A stretch of 64,000 nt of DNA from Arachis hypogaea (lineage: Eukaryota > Streptophyta > Magnoliopsida > Fabales > Fabaceae). The notes below the pieces were generated by a model. It ran no database searches. It saw only the letters and a program-made list of their open reading frames with translations, and was not told the origin of the DNA. Both the position numbers and the translations under genes were made by a program. The DNA lies in the NCBI RefSeq assembly GCF_003086295.3, contig NC_092050.1:144367699-144431698 (forward strand), given 5' to 3'. This document shows, piece after piece, positions 24,675-36,228 of this stretch; the first letter of the stretch is position 1, and each line of letters begins with the position of its first letter.

Positions 24675-25447
24675 CACTCACACACACTACTATGAATTAT
24701 GATCTGTGATCACTGCCTCCAATATAGTCAAATCCCTAAGTTACACATTTAGCAAAGAAATACCTTAATCTTACCAGGGAAAACCGAAAAGAATTGTTAA
24801 TCAAATTAATCAAGTGATCTAAGTAAAGTAAGAAACTAATTAAGAAAGAAAGAGAAAATTCTCAACTTGAGAACCAATCTTAAGGTTGGAGGGATCAAGA
24901 GAATTGGGTACATAGGTTCATACTGGAAAAACTAAAAGGATACCAATTAAATTTGTATCTTTTTTAATTAAAAAAAATGGAAATATGTGATTAAATCATT
25001 AAACGCTGATTGTACGCGTAAAAGAGTAGTAGTGTGGATAAAACTGGGAGGAGAGAGAGGGTAAAGAGAAAGTGAGTTACCTGGAAAGACTCATATTGCA
25101 TGGTCCACCAATACCATTGACAAGTTGAGTGAAATTCAAATTAGTCAATATATGAAATGTTAGATAAGTTGACACCATATCTTATTTAAAATGAATAAAT
25201 ACATATAAATGGGGAAATAGAGTAAGAAAGAAAAGGAAGGAACAACGAAGTAGCATTCCTTTAAGTCTATAACCCGACTACTACTACTCACTCAAGTCTC
25301 AAGTCTCAACTCTTAACTGTGCTTGACCACTTGGAATTCCTTCTTGTGTTTTCTCTTTTAAGTTTTGATTTGTTCCATACTTCTTCCCTAGTGTTTTGCC
25401 TTGCTATTGATGTGCGTAGGATATGAAAAAGTGACTTGTAAAAATTA
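24675..25447 (-). promoter_or_regulatory. 5' untranslated and promoter region of the kinase at 22635-24674
   Basis: No coding exon could be read here on the minus strand. A donor-like CCAG|GTAACT near 25081, followed by a pyrimidine-rich tract, suggests a 5' UTR intron. The rest is promoter or flank. Confidence 0.35.
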
Positions 25448-26033
25448 GGGGTGTCCATGGATCGGATCGAATCCGTAGATCCGCGGTAAATATGCGCATT
25501 CGATTCGAAAATTGCGGATACGATCCGATCTGCAAATTGATCGGATCGGATCGGATCGGATCCGCACCCTTTGCGGATCGGATCGCGGATATCTACTCTA
25601 CATCCGCGTATCCGATCCGCGGATCCGCAGATCCGCACTATAATAATTAAAAAATTAATAATATATATATGTTTGGTATTATATTTACTTGTTTGTATGT
25701 TTTAGTTAGTAATTATTATTCATATATTGTATTATTTTATTTTTGTTATTTAGAGAGAGTTTGATTAAAAATATTTTAGGAATAAATAAGTTTAAAAGTA
25801 TGAAAGAAATATTTTTATCGAATTCTTTTACATAGAAATATGATTAAAAAGAGAAGATTTAATTATGCGGATATATCCGATATCCGATCCAATCCGCAAA
25901 TGTGCGGATTGGATCGGATCGGATCCAGCACTAAAAAGTGCGGATATCATATCCGATCCGATCCGATGAAAATTGTGCGGATCGGATCGAATTTTCAGCC
26001 ATATCCGATCCGATCCGATCCGCGGACACCCCT
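25448..26033. mobile_element. Small inverted-repeat element made of GGATCGGATC units
   Basis: Ends AGGGGTGTCC and GGACACCCCT are perfect inverted repeats. Both arms are packed with GATCGGATCG and TCCGCGGATCC units, and the AT-rich centre has no gene. This is a typical hAT-like non-autonomous layout. No matching 8-base target duplication was seen. Confidence 0.75.
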
Positions 26034-27489
26034 AGTAGAAATAAATAAATAAACTAGAACGAGACCTGTGCGATGCGCGGAGCGATAAATTAATGATAAT
26101 ATAATAAATATTAAAAATGACTATGTTTTGTAAAATTAAATTAAATATGTGCAAACTAAAGCTAAATTTAAAAGGTGTTTTATTTAAAATAATTTGTAGT
26201 ACAAAAAATTTAGATGTTAGAGTTATACAAAATGACATTTTTATTTGGTGGTTTGATTTTTGTATTTGTTTTAGTTAATGGAGTTAGTCTTCTTATGTGG
26301 TGCTCATCCTCCTTTTTCTTTATTGGTTATTGTTAGAGTTGTTGCTTTCTTCTTTCTGTCGTAGGTTCTTGTGAAGGCATGTTCTTTATAAATTATTGAG
26401 TTGTATGCACTTTCTATTGTGTTGTTTATTCCATCTTTGCATGTATATTCTTCTTCCGAAGATGTATCTTGAATTTGTATGGTTTTCTTTCTCCTTAATC
26501 TCTTGATGGGTATTTGATCTTCGTCTGATGATATTAGTGTTGGCAAAGTTGGTTTCTATAATCAATGAATAATTTAAATTGGAAATAAAAATGATGTCTT
26601 AAATAAGTAATTTTTTTTAGAGTATTACCTATTTTATTTGTTATAATGGGTGTTGAGGTTCAATATTTTTTGTTAGAACAAATGTCTTGGTAATACTGTA
26701 TTGTTGAGAACCTTTTTTGAGATTAAAATAATTTACTTTGACTTCAAATATAAGTGTAAGGTTGCACAAATTTTTTAATTAGGGTGGTGTTTCAATGTCA
26801 TTACTTTTCTGGAGTGTCGTTAGATTTAAAGCAGTTGTGCCTAACAATTTTTTTCTTTGCCATCAAATAGTAAAAAAGTTGTTATAGCACTTTGATCTGA
26901 AAACTTTAATTGATTTATGAACCTAAAATAAGTATTGGATTAGTAACTAATAATTTGATAGATGAGATTATGAAAAGTATATAGAGTTACCTTATTGTTG
27001 GATATTGTGGTGTTTGATTACATGTGTTACAAATATAGTTGTCTTCTTTTTTATGTAGTTTGAAAATAAATTTTTTGTGCTAAATTTGATATTATTTGAA
27101 GGAATAGTGATAAGAGACTTATATAAGTAGTTCAAATAGTATGAAATTTGAATATTTGTAACATAAAATTTATTATGATTAATAATATTATTATGACATT
27201 TGTAATATAGATGTTTATTACATTTAATGAGTTATTTATAGAAATTAATAAATTAATTATTGGGGTTATAAATTTATTGTATTATTTATAACGGTGAAAT
27301 ATAATAAACATAGGAATATGAATTCAATATCTCTGTAGGTTACAAATTTCGTTACAAATTTTTATATATTTTATTTTTTTGTTGATTTGGAAATAATAGA
27401 TGATTTGACAAAAATTAAGTGGTTGATTCTAAAATTTTGCCAAGTAAGCAATGTTGCTGACATGTCATTAGTAGAAAGAGAAAGATGTC
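26034..27489. other. AT-rich intergenic region
   Basis: No gene could be supported. A phrase at 26060-26090 (CCTGTGCGATGCGCGGAG) is of a type common in dispersed plant repeats. A minus-strand 80-residue frame at 26304-26546 with a basic/acidic start (SSDEDQIPIKRLRRKK) is not recognised. Confidence 0.4.
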
Positions 27490-27599
27490 TTAAAAGTAAT
27501 GTGGGTAAACTTATGAACTCAAGAATTTGGTTATGGGGTAAACAGTGGTGTATTGGCTGAGAATGGGGGAACATAGTGTATTTACACATGGGTGGACGT

Positions 27600-27900
27600 G
27601 TCAGGTAGAAGGTCAACACACGGGGGGCGTGGAACATGCAGCACCACGCCAGGGGCGTGGAGCACACGTGGCAGTGTCAACACAGCACGCCGGGGGCGTG
27701 GAGGCCACATGGCAGTGCTACACGCAGCATGTGGGGGCGTGCTGAGTCAGTACGCAGTGGGCGTGCTGACACGTGGCAGTTCCTGGTTGGCTAAGGCAGA
27801 CTGCACGCGGTGGGCGTGCTGAGTCAACACGCGGGGGGCGTGCTGACACGTGGCAACACGTGATTGGATGAGACACGCAGCACGTGGGGGCGTGTTGAAT
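27600..27900. repeat. GC-rich subterminal array with G-box motifs (element 2)
   Basis: Repeated units around CACGCGGGGGGCGTGCTGAC, several carrying CACGTGGCA (for example near 27665, 27773 and 27847), which contains the plant G-box/ABRE core CACGTG. The counterpart at 33390-33510 has CACGCCCCC and CGTGTTG units in the opposite sense. Confidence 0.75.
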
Positions 27901-27908
27901 GCTTCCCT

Positions 27909-27917
27909 CTATATAAG
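27909..27917 (+). promoter_or_regulatory. TATA box for mudrA of element 2
   Basis: CTATATAAGG about 80 bases before the mudrA start codon at 27989. The same CTATATAAGG wording precedes the PMD gene in the other MULE. Confidence 0.55.
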
Positions 27918-27988
27918 GCAGATCTTGGTGCCATTTTCATTCAGAATAAGTGTGTGCCTTGAGTGTTCTTTGAGTGTGTTGGGGTATA

Positions 27989-30324
27989 ATGGAGGGTACC
28001 GCAAATTTGGTGGTGTATCACAATGGTGAAATAGTACAGAATACTCATGAGAGAGTGAGGTTTGTGTGCCATAATCCGTTTTTATTTGTGGTTACGTGCA
28101 CTATGACGTTAATAGAGCTTCAGAACGGTCTCTTTCAAAGCATGGAGAACGGTATGTCGATGCGAGTGAGCAGAATTATGTACCGGAATCCAGTTGTAGT
28201 TTTTGGTGGTCTAATACAATTTGATACCATACCGATCACTGACGAAGCGAGTATGCAGAATATGTTTCAAATTCACCGGCAGACTCAGATGTGACAGCCA
28301 CAGATTGAGTTGTACGTTGAGTTTGAAGCCGTAGAGGAAACAGGGATTCAAAATGATTTAGATATAGAAGATGATAGAGTTGCAGTGTACGAAAGAATGC
28401 ATAGTGACAGCGAAGAGGACTTTGAAGCCACTTATGAAGCTGGCGACGAAGACGAGGATGGTGATGTGTGAGTTGAGGCAGAAGCGGACAATGTAGTGGT
28501 TCATCCCTCGAGCAGTCAACCGATGTGCGTTCCACCTTTTATGCGTGAGTTAGATCTCGACGCCATCCATGCCCCAGAATTTTCGGAATATGCAAACATA
28601 GGTACGTGTTGACTGAATAATAAGTTTTTGCTAATTTATACTTTGGATTGATAAATGAATGATGATTTCGGCTTTCTGTAGGCATTGCTAATCCTGAGGA
28701 CGGAGAGTTCCGGATTGGAATGGAATACAGTTCTAGAAAGTCAGTCGTCGCAGCAATTAGAAGTTACACTATCTCTAGAGGAGTTGACTATGATGTGTAT
28801 GAGTCTGAACCACAGACGTTCTATGCAAAATGCAAGATGTATGGGCGTGGGTGCGACTGGCTTATCCAAGCCAGCTTGATACGGAAAAAAGGTTGCTGGG
28901 AGATACGCAGAAACAACGGTAGGCACATGTGTACAATGGGAATGATTTCACAAGATCATTCCAAGTTGGACTCGGATACAGTTGCTGAGGCGATAAGACC
29001 ATTGGTCGAGACTGACCCGTCCATCAAGGTGAAATCTATAATAGCGGAAGTCCAGTCAAGGTTTAACTATACCATCAGTTACCGAAAGGCTTGGTTGGAA
29101 AAGCAGAAGTCCATAGCGAAGGTTTTTGGTGGTTGGGAGGATTCTTACCAAGCCTTGCCATGGTGGCTCTCGATCATAGTTCAGAAGATGCCTGGTTCAG
29201 TTGTCCAAATAGAAACACGACCACTGTACAACGGGAATGAGGAAGCGCACGGTGTAAAAATACTTCATCGTGTATTTTGGAGTTTCAATCCATGCATTAG
29301 GGCATTCAGGCATTGCAAGCCCCTAGTTCAGGTTGACGGCACACACCTGTACAGAAAATATAAAGGTACATTTCTAGTCGCTGTTGCACAAGATGGGAAC
29401 CAGAATATTGTGCCTATCGCTTTTGCCTTGGTGGAAGGGGAGACAGCTAATGCGTGGCATTTTTTCTTAGAAATCTGCGAATGCATGTTGTTAGAAAAGA
29501 CGGAGTGGGTATGATCTCCGACCGGCATGAGTCAATCTGGGCAGCAGTAAATCGTTCCGGAGGTGACTGGCAACCTCCAAGAGCATGGTGGTTGTTTTGT
29601 ATAAGGCACCTCGGCAGCAACTTCCTAAGGGCATTCAAAGTCCCTCACTTGCAAAAGCTTGTTGTCAACATAGGATATTCAAGAACGGTGGAGGAGTAAT
29701 CTACCTGTGTTGGCGCTGGTCCGAGCAACATATTATCGGTTAAATGAACTGTTTACACGGAAGAGTGCCGAGACTCACAAACGGAAGCGTGCTGGATTTA
29801 CTTACTCAGTATTTGCACAACAGCGGATAGAAGCAAATATACAACAAGCTGGGAATATAGTTGTGCACTGGTTCGATAGACGAAATGAGGTATTTGAGGT
29901 GCACAAAATGACTAGCGGAAAGGTGTTAGTTGTTGATCTTGCGCGACGGACGTGTAACTATGGGCACTTTCAGGTTGAACGACTACCATGTCGCCATGTT
30001 ATTGCTTGTTGTGCTAACCAGCGTCTCGATTGGCAGTTTTATGTGCATGATGTGTACAAGATCACAGAGGTTCGTAAGGTATATAGATTTGAGTTCACAC
30101 CATTAGGTGATCCCGAGACATGGCCTGCCTATGAGGGACCCACATTGGTCGCTAATCCCGCCTTGAGGCGAACGTCGAAAGGTCGGCCCAAATTGACCAG
30201 ATACTTGAATGAAATGGACTCACACGACATGCGTGGTCCTCGGATATGCCGTCTCTGTGGTGCTCAGGGTCATAGTCGGAGTCGATGTCCTCAGCGTGCT
30301 GGACCGAGTGGTGCGGGAGAATGA
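27989..30324 (+). pseudogene. mudrA transposase pseudogene of element 2
   Basis: Exon 1 is 27989-28601, exon 2 is 28682-30324 (ATA G|GTACGT and TGTAG|GC). Order of domains: a PB1-like start, an acidic linker, the MuDR DNA-binding domain (CKMYGRGCDWLI), MULE DDE core (DGTHLYRKYKG, then SDRHES), SWIM finger (CNYGHFQVERLPCRH) and CCHC knuckle (CRLCGAQGHSRSRC). Damage: in-frame TGA stops near 28291 and 28469, a frameshift near 29465-29480, and a deletion near 29697 that joins TVEE to NLPVLALV. Against the copy at 62663 about 60 residues are lost, including the ECVNSILKG region expected to hold the catalytic Glu. Confidence 0.9.
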
Positions 30325-30627
30325 TTTTTAAAATTGTCGTGTTTGTATTTTTAAATTTGAGTCTTGTCTAAGTGATGCTTTTGATGTTAATCGTGTTTGT
30401 ATTTTTCAATTTGAGTCTATCCATTGATGTTTAATGTCAGGTTAATATTATCATCAACTGTTCTCGTGAATTAATTATACAACAGATTAACTACCGAATA
30501 CATAGGTCAACAAATAAAACATTAAATACGAGTTACATTAACTTAATACTTAAAATTAAAGCTAAAAATCCTAAACCCAAGCTCACTTCTTTCGTACCAA
30601 CCAGTTCAGTCCCTTACCCATCATGCC

Positions 30628-33056
30628 CTAATCGAACCGCAACGGAGTATACCTATCAGGTAGATTTTGCTCCGTCCGTAGGTCATATGGGTGACCTGGA
30701 ACTGAGTCATCCACACCCAGAGTGGCCGACCCGGACTGACCCTGGTGACCGTGCTGAGAGTGCTGCGAGTGGTGGCTGTGCTAAGAGTGTCGAGAGTGGT
30801 GGCTGTGCTGAGAGTGCCGAGAGTGGTGATTGCTCTGAGAGTGGTGACTGCCCTGAGAGTACTGAGAGTGGTGACTGTCCTGAGTGTGACGGCTACCATG
30901 ACTGTGGTCCGGTGGCTGTGGTATATAATAAGGAAACAGCTCAAACACTGCATGCTGAGGTGGACCTTGAGGTGCAGGTGGCTGTGGTGCAGGTGGCTGT
31001 GGATGCTGAGGAACGTACTCAGACAATCTTAGTATATGTCCGTACGAGGCCACGTACCAATCTCGGTACTCCACCGTGGGTAAAAAGTCCCAGGTTGGAA
31101 CGGGGTACTGATCCCGCAACCGACTGTTTCGCCTATTGGCCCACTCTCCTATCCATGTCCTATGCAAAACTGTCCAGTCATGAAGTTGTACTCCGCGAAG
31201 AACGATGCAATGCTGGTCGAGCGGAATGTCCCTTGCTTCTCGCGGGGGAGGTTGTGCATACCCAAACTGACGCATCACTCGATCCACAGGATGCCATTCG
31301 ACACACTCAAACGACAACAAAGGAACAACGATGTCACACACCTCAAGATGACCATGCAACTCGTCCGGTATGATCAATCCGTCGTACGGCCGCCACTCAA
31401 ACTGCCACGTATTATTGGTATATTAGAACCCTAACATTAATATTTGAAAATACGAATCACAAGAAACATAAATATTTACCTCCTGCATGTAGTCTATATC
31501 ATGCCTGAAACTCGCAACGGTCTTCGATAACCACATTGTTGTCCGTTCCGAATGACTCCACCTGAAACATGATTAAGTGAAAAAATTTACATAAGTCACC
31601 GTAAATCCAACATGCATCGTTAATATAACGCAGGACTAAAATAAGAATTATTACCTCATGGCAACTGGTATTTCAGCCGGTGGAAGGGTCTGTCTCGGTA
31701 CGGGAGCAATACACGGCATTCGCTCCCATGCCCAAACAAACAACAGATTCAGAGGGCCATCCATCTCCTTTGTATCATATCGTGATGCACGGCATAGTGC
31801 TCTGTAAAGATGTGCGAGACATGCTGAACCCCAACTATATGTATGGATCCGCTCGAAATCGCGAAGTAATGGTAGATACTTCGCATGGGTGTATGCGGTC
31901 GACTTATCCGTGAATAGGGTCGACCCTAACAAATAGAAGATCTGATATCTGACGTATCTCCTAATGGACTCCTCAGTGTCCAACAGCTCTGCATCTCTAA
32001 TACGTCGAACCCAACCCAACTTTATATAGGATTTCGAGGAACGACTGACTACTGGTTCACGACCAAATATCGCGATGCTCTGACTCTGCAGGAAGTCGCC
32101 ACTACTATCAGTCCATCCACTCACAGGCTCTCCATCAATGGGTAGGCCAAATATATGAGCGACATCTTCCAATGTCACTGTAACCTCACCGACCGGCAAT
32201 ACAAAGGTATGAGTTTCCGGCCTCCACCTCTCAACCAGAGCAGCTAATAAGGGGTGAAATCCTCTTATCACCCCAATCCTAGAGACGTGGTAGAATCCCG
32301 TGGCGCGTAAGTAGTTCTCGACCATCGGGTTCCACGTCTGGGGCGGATCCAATTTACGTACCAACAAATTCCTGTTTGGCTGCATAAACAAAGATAAATC
32401 TGTTAGATTAATTAAATAATAATTCTTACAAATAATAAATATTCACATATTTATTTTAATATCTTATTTATTAAAATATTTAACAAATATTAGCATATTT
32501 ATTTATTTTCAACGAAATATTATTACTCATTTAACATTTATTTATTTTCAACGAAAAAAATTTATTTATCTAATATTTATTCATTTCTTTAAATATTATA
32601 AATACATATATTTATACTTACACTTCTTTTTTTAAATAAATAAATAAATATAAACGATCTTTTTCCGAATATTAAATAGAATATTTAATTATATGTTTAT
32701 CAATCAAAATACTTATTTATTTATTTATTCATTAGTATACTCATCACAAAAAATATAAAATATAGATTCTATTATACTATTTTATATCATAAAATTAATC
32801 CTATTATAAGAAAAAAAATTATATACTTACGTTTATATTTAAAATAATAACATATAATATTATTTAAAATTTTATTCTAAAATAATTCATAAAATACAAA
32901 AAAATAATAATCTTATTATATATTTATACCATACTAACAGTGACAAAATTTAAAAATTTTAAATACATAAAAAAATAAAATTCATCAACTTACATAAATT
33001 AGATGATCCAAATAATTGATAATATGTTCTTTTGGTGCTGTATAATTACGTACCAT
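30628..33056 (-). pseudogene. Plant mobile domain (PMD) gene of element 2
   Basis: Exons 33056-32994, 32379-31655, 31561-31480 and 31401-30628, with intron phases 0, 2 and 0, the same as the PMD gene at 59307. Exon 1 (MVRNYTAPKEH) is short and less certain. The PMD core is clear: [67 protein letters not shown] Pro-rich stretch leads into a His/Ser/Gln repeat tail. A TAG at 30783-30781 interrupts the tail; its neighbours in the same repeat read CAG. Without it the frame continues about 50 residues to a TAG at 30630-30628. The N-terminal domain is intact, so the break may matter less than those in mudrA. Function in the transposon is unknown. Confidence 0.75.
30740..30905. repeat. Tandem repeat encoding a His-Ser-Gln tail
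   Basis: Units of 9-18 bases based on GAGAGTGGTGGCTGTGCT. On the minus strand they encode repeated HSRHSQHSH-type residues in the PMD protein of element 2. Confidence 0.8.
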
Positions 33057-33389
33057 TTTTAAGTCACTACAAACTAATAATATTTTTTTTTCAATAATTT
33101 TTTCTTTTTCGTAAACCTGAACCCTCGCTACTAACTACTGCTACGAATACCCTCTTCTTCTTTTAATGTATTATCAGCACACTCTTTCTTTTTTAACACA
33201 CCCTATACCCGTTTTTTCCCTCTCTCAGTAGTAACCCCCACACTCATTGTGCTTCAATGGAAGGGAAGAGATGGAATTTATACTGGGGTTGAGGTCTCTT
33301 ACTGGTTACCGGGGTGGGGGGTTGCTTCCCCCCGTGATACTGCTGCAGCATTGGAACCCAGCAACCGCTTCACGGGTTCCGCAGCACCA

Positions 33390-33510
33390 CGCCCCCCGCG
33401 TGATGGCAGGGGTCTGCCACCATTGTCCGGTCGCCACTTAACCACGCCCCCGGCTTGTTGATGGGGAGCTGCTGACCGGCTCTGTCACCACGCCCCCGGC
33501 GTGTTGACCA
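33390..33510. repeat. Right subterminal array of element 2
   Basis: Repeats of CACGCCCCCGGCTTGTTG and CACGCCCCCGGCGTGTTG, inverted relative to those at 27600-27900. Confidence 0.7.
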
Positions 33511-33610
33511 CGTCCACATTTCAGCAAAACACCTCATGCACCAATATTCACCCAATACACCACCATGAGTTCCATAAGAAAAATAATTTCTGAAACTTTT
33601 GCGTCTACTT

Positions 33611-34001
33611 TTATATATTAAGAATAGATTCTTAGTTTAGCAATTTTCTTTTACAAGTTTTGCCTTACAACAAGTTCCTCTTTGAAAAACATGCATGTCA
33701 TAACTAATTGTGTTTATTTGTGTGGGCAAGTTTTGAGCTTGAAGGACAAATTCCAAACCCTTATGCCATAACATAATTCTATTAAGAAAATAAAGGGTTA
33801 AATAATCCAAACGGTGTCAATGTGCGCTAGAATTGAACGATTAACCAGAAACTTTAGTTTGCTTAGAAATATATATCTAAAATGGAATCTATCATATCAT
33901 TCATAATTACACTGTATTACTTTATTTTATGTCCTAATCAATGTTTTTTTTCTTTTCTCAAATGATTAGCATGTATACAGGTTCCAACTGTTTCTAACCA
34001 A
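33611..34001. other. Flank upstream of the kinase pseudogene
   Basis: No gene was seen. A possible acceptor (ATGTATACAG at 33971-33980) just before the pseudogene start matches the sequence upstream of the homologous exon at 42814 (ATGTATACAG on minus), so 5' UTR splicing is likely ancestral. Confidence 0.4.
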
Positions 34002-34925
34002 ATGAGGTGCGTCCCTTCTGCTTGGTTCCAATGCTGCACCTACAACTACAAGAAAGAACCAACCGAGTATTTTAGTCCCTCTAGGATACTTGGACAGGGA
34101 ACCTTCGGCACAGTATTTCATGGTAAGCTTTGCCATGCATGTTACTTTAGCAGAACTTAAAGATGGATGAAAGACCGTGTGAAAATAAACACAAGCTTCA
34201 ACAGTTCAAGAATGAAATCAAAGTCTTAAGTCAAATAAGCCATCAAAATCTTGTTTCGTTTTATGGCTACTGTTACCATGGTCTTGAACTCATGCTAATA
34301 TTCCAAAACATTTCATGGCAGCCATAAAAGACATAAAGCACTCCACTACCTTTGCATACAGGATTGAATATAGCAATTGAGGCTGCAAGTGCATTGGCTT
34401 ATCTTCACAATTCTGGCATTATTCGCCGTGATGTAAAATCTGCTAACATTCTTTTGGATTAAAACTTCTGCATTAAGGTCGCAGATTTTGGCCTTTTGCA
34501 CACTCTTCTGTTGGTTGTTTCAACTTCTTCACAAGAGGTTACTATTTACTATTTAATGGCTATATGGACACTCTGTATTTCCAATATTACAGGGTTAGTG
34601 ACAAAAGTGACATTTAAAATTTTTGGGGTGGTTTTTGTCTGAGATCTTAACATCCATGAAAGCTTTGGATCTGAATAGAGATCAGCATGAAGTTAAAACT
34701 TAGTCTTATCATGAGCAAAATCCAAAACCAAGAATTTTATGAGCTGGTGGATCCATGCCTTGGTTTTCAATCTGACAATGAGATAGGAGAAGCCATAACA
34801 GCTGTGGCAGGGTTGCCATTCAGTGCCTGCAATGTTCTAAGGAACTAAGGCCATCCATGAAGCAGGTGCTAGAGACCCTTCAGGGCATAAAGCACAGAAC
34901 ACGGCGATTTTACCAAATAAGATAG
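34002..34925 (+). pseudogene. Decayed single-kinase gene, mirror copy of 44174-45331
   Basis: Exon 1 (34002-34122) starts MRCVPSAWFQCCT and ends at LGQGTFGTVFHG before GTAAGC, so it matches the gene at 45331-45127 but lacks about 25 residues between the N-terminus and the glycine loop. Downstream pieces, in several frames, read as [46 protein letters not shown] followed by a TAA stop, VADFGL, then [16 protein letters not shown] and a C-terminus [10 protein letters not shown] ending QIR-stop near 34923. Multiple frameshifts, stops and gaps exclude function. Confidence 0.85.
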
Positions 34926-36228
34926 CATCAATTAGGCTTGGTTGATAACCGTCTCAAAACAGAAATACCAAAATATAAGGAGATAGAAATCTGCTTGGAG
35001 TATGAGAGAGTGTAGAGGTAGAAATAGAGTCATAACCTTTGAGTCTTGTCTCTCCCTTATGCCTTGTATGTTCTATCTAGAAACCCGTACCAAGCATAGG
35101 GTCCAAGTTAATATATTTTGCTTATTTGTTCTTCCTTCATTCCATGGTTACATGAATTCACCAATTAAGTGATGTACTGTGTAAACAATTCATGCATATC
35201 AACTCATAATTCATCTGCGTACCGGAATGTCGTAAGTATATTTTCCATATAAAATATTTTACATGTGGTGTACCACGAATCTGTTTCTGTACCAGAAGGC
35301 AATGCGTTCCATATAACTATGCTTCGTACTTATATGGCTTTCTAATGCTTCTTTTCTCCTTCATTGTTTCTTCCAAATTATATCAGCTGAACCAAATAGC
35401 GTGTCATTATCACTTGACAACTTGCAATAGCGTGTCTATGTGTTGACTGCTGACTTGCTTTACACTCGTCTTGGTCTTGCTTTGTCTTTTTATGGTGCTA
35501 AAAATCGCTTAAAAGTACTGTATCTTAGGATTAAGCAGTATTATTTTTGTTTTATTTATTTGCTCTTAATTCCTTTGGGAAGATCATTGTTGTTACCATT
35601 TTATTAAGCAACCTCAACGTTTCTAGAGGTATGTTCTGTTCTTAATACTTTCTTTTCACTACTTTCTTTGATGTTTTGTGGTTTGAAAAGTATGATATGT
35701 TTCCTTGTATCAGTGCTGCTATTTCATCTAACTAAACGGGAATTTTCTTTGGTCTTAAATTTATAATTTGTATGAATAACTTTTCATGGACCTTACAAAG
35801 AAGGAATTAACACAAAGATATATTGAAATATCCAATTACATTTTGCTTTTGGTTACATGACCCATTCAAAGTAGTTTCTTGTCCTGTTGTAATGTTATTG
35901 TGCATTTCCCTTGACTATGTGTTCTTTGACAGTTTTTTTATTTCCTATTTTAATTTCTGCACTACCAGGGATAATTTATCCATAGTTACTAATTCCTGAA
36001 AAATGTTAGAAGGTTAGAATTTGTTTTTGGATTTATTTATCAAAATGATCAAGAAATATATTTTCGCTCTTAATAAGAAGTAGGTAACTATTGTTTTCTA
36101 TCTAGCAATTATTCACTCTTTTTCTGTAAAAATTCAAATGATTTTATTTATTTATTTATTTTTCTAATTATGTGACATTGTTATCCTTAAGCAGAACAAG
36201 TGGCCATACTTCACTTTGTACTGACCTT
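34926..36228. other. Spacer between kinase pseudogene and tandem-kinase pseudogene
   Basis: No coding sequence was recognised. It ends with an acceptor-like TTAAGCAG at 36186-36193 and a short leader to the start codon at 36229. Its length is close to the mirror spacer 42815-44173. Confidence 0.4.

Larger units (their letters stand above)
27490..33610. mobile_element. PMD-carrying MULE, element 2 (decayed)
   Basis: Plan: left end with diverged inverted repeat (TGGTGTATTGG near 27548), an array of CACGC-GGGGG-CGTG units, mudrA on plus, PMD on minus (convergent), a matching array of CACGCCCCC-GCGTG units, and the right end (CCAATACACCACC near 33552). The two ends align over about 90 bases with gaps. 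Both genes are broken, so it is not autonomous now. The outer limits are approximate. Confidence 0.75.

Noticed and set aside
30687..31373. Plus-strand 228-residue open frame
   Set aside because: It is the antisense shadow of the PMD exon and its His/Ser/Gln repeat on the minus strand, where splice sites and PMD motifs support the coding frame.
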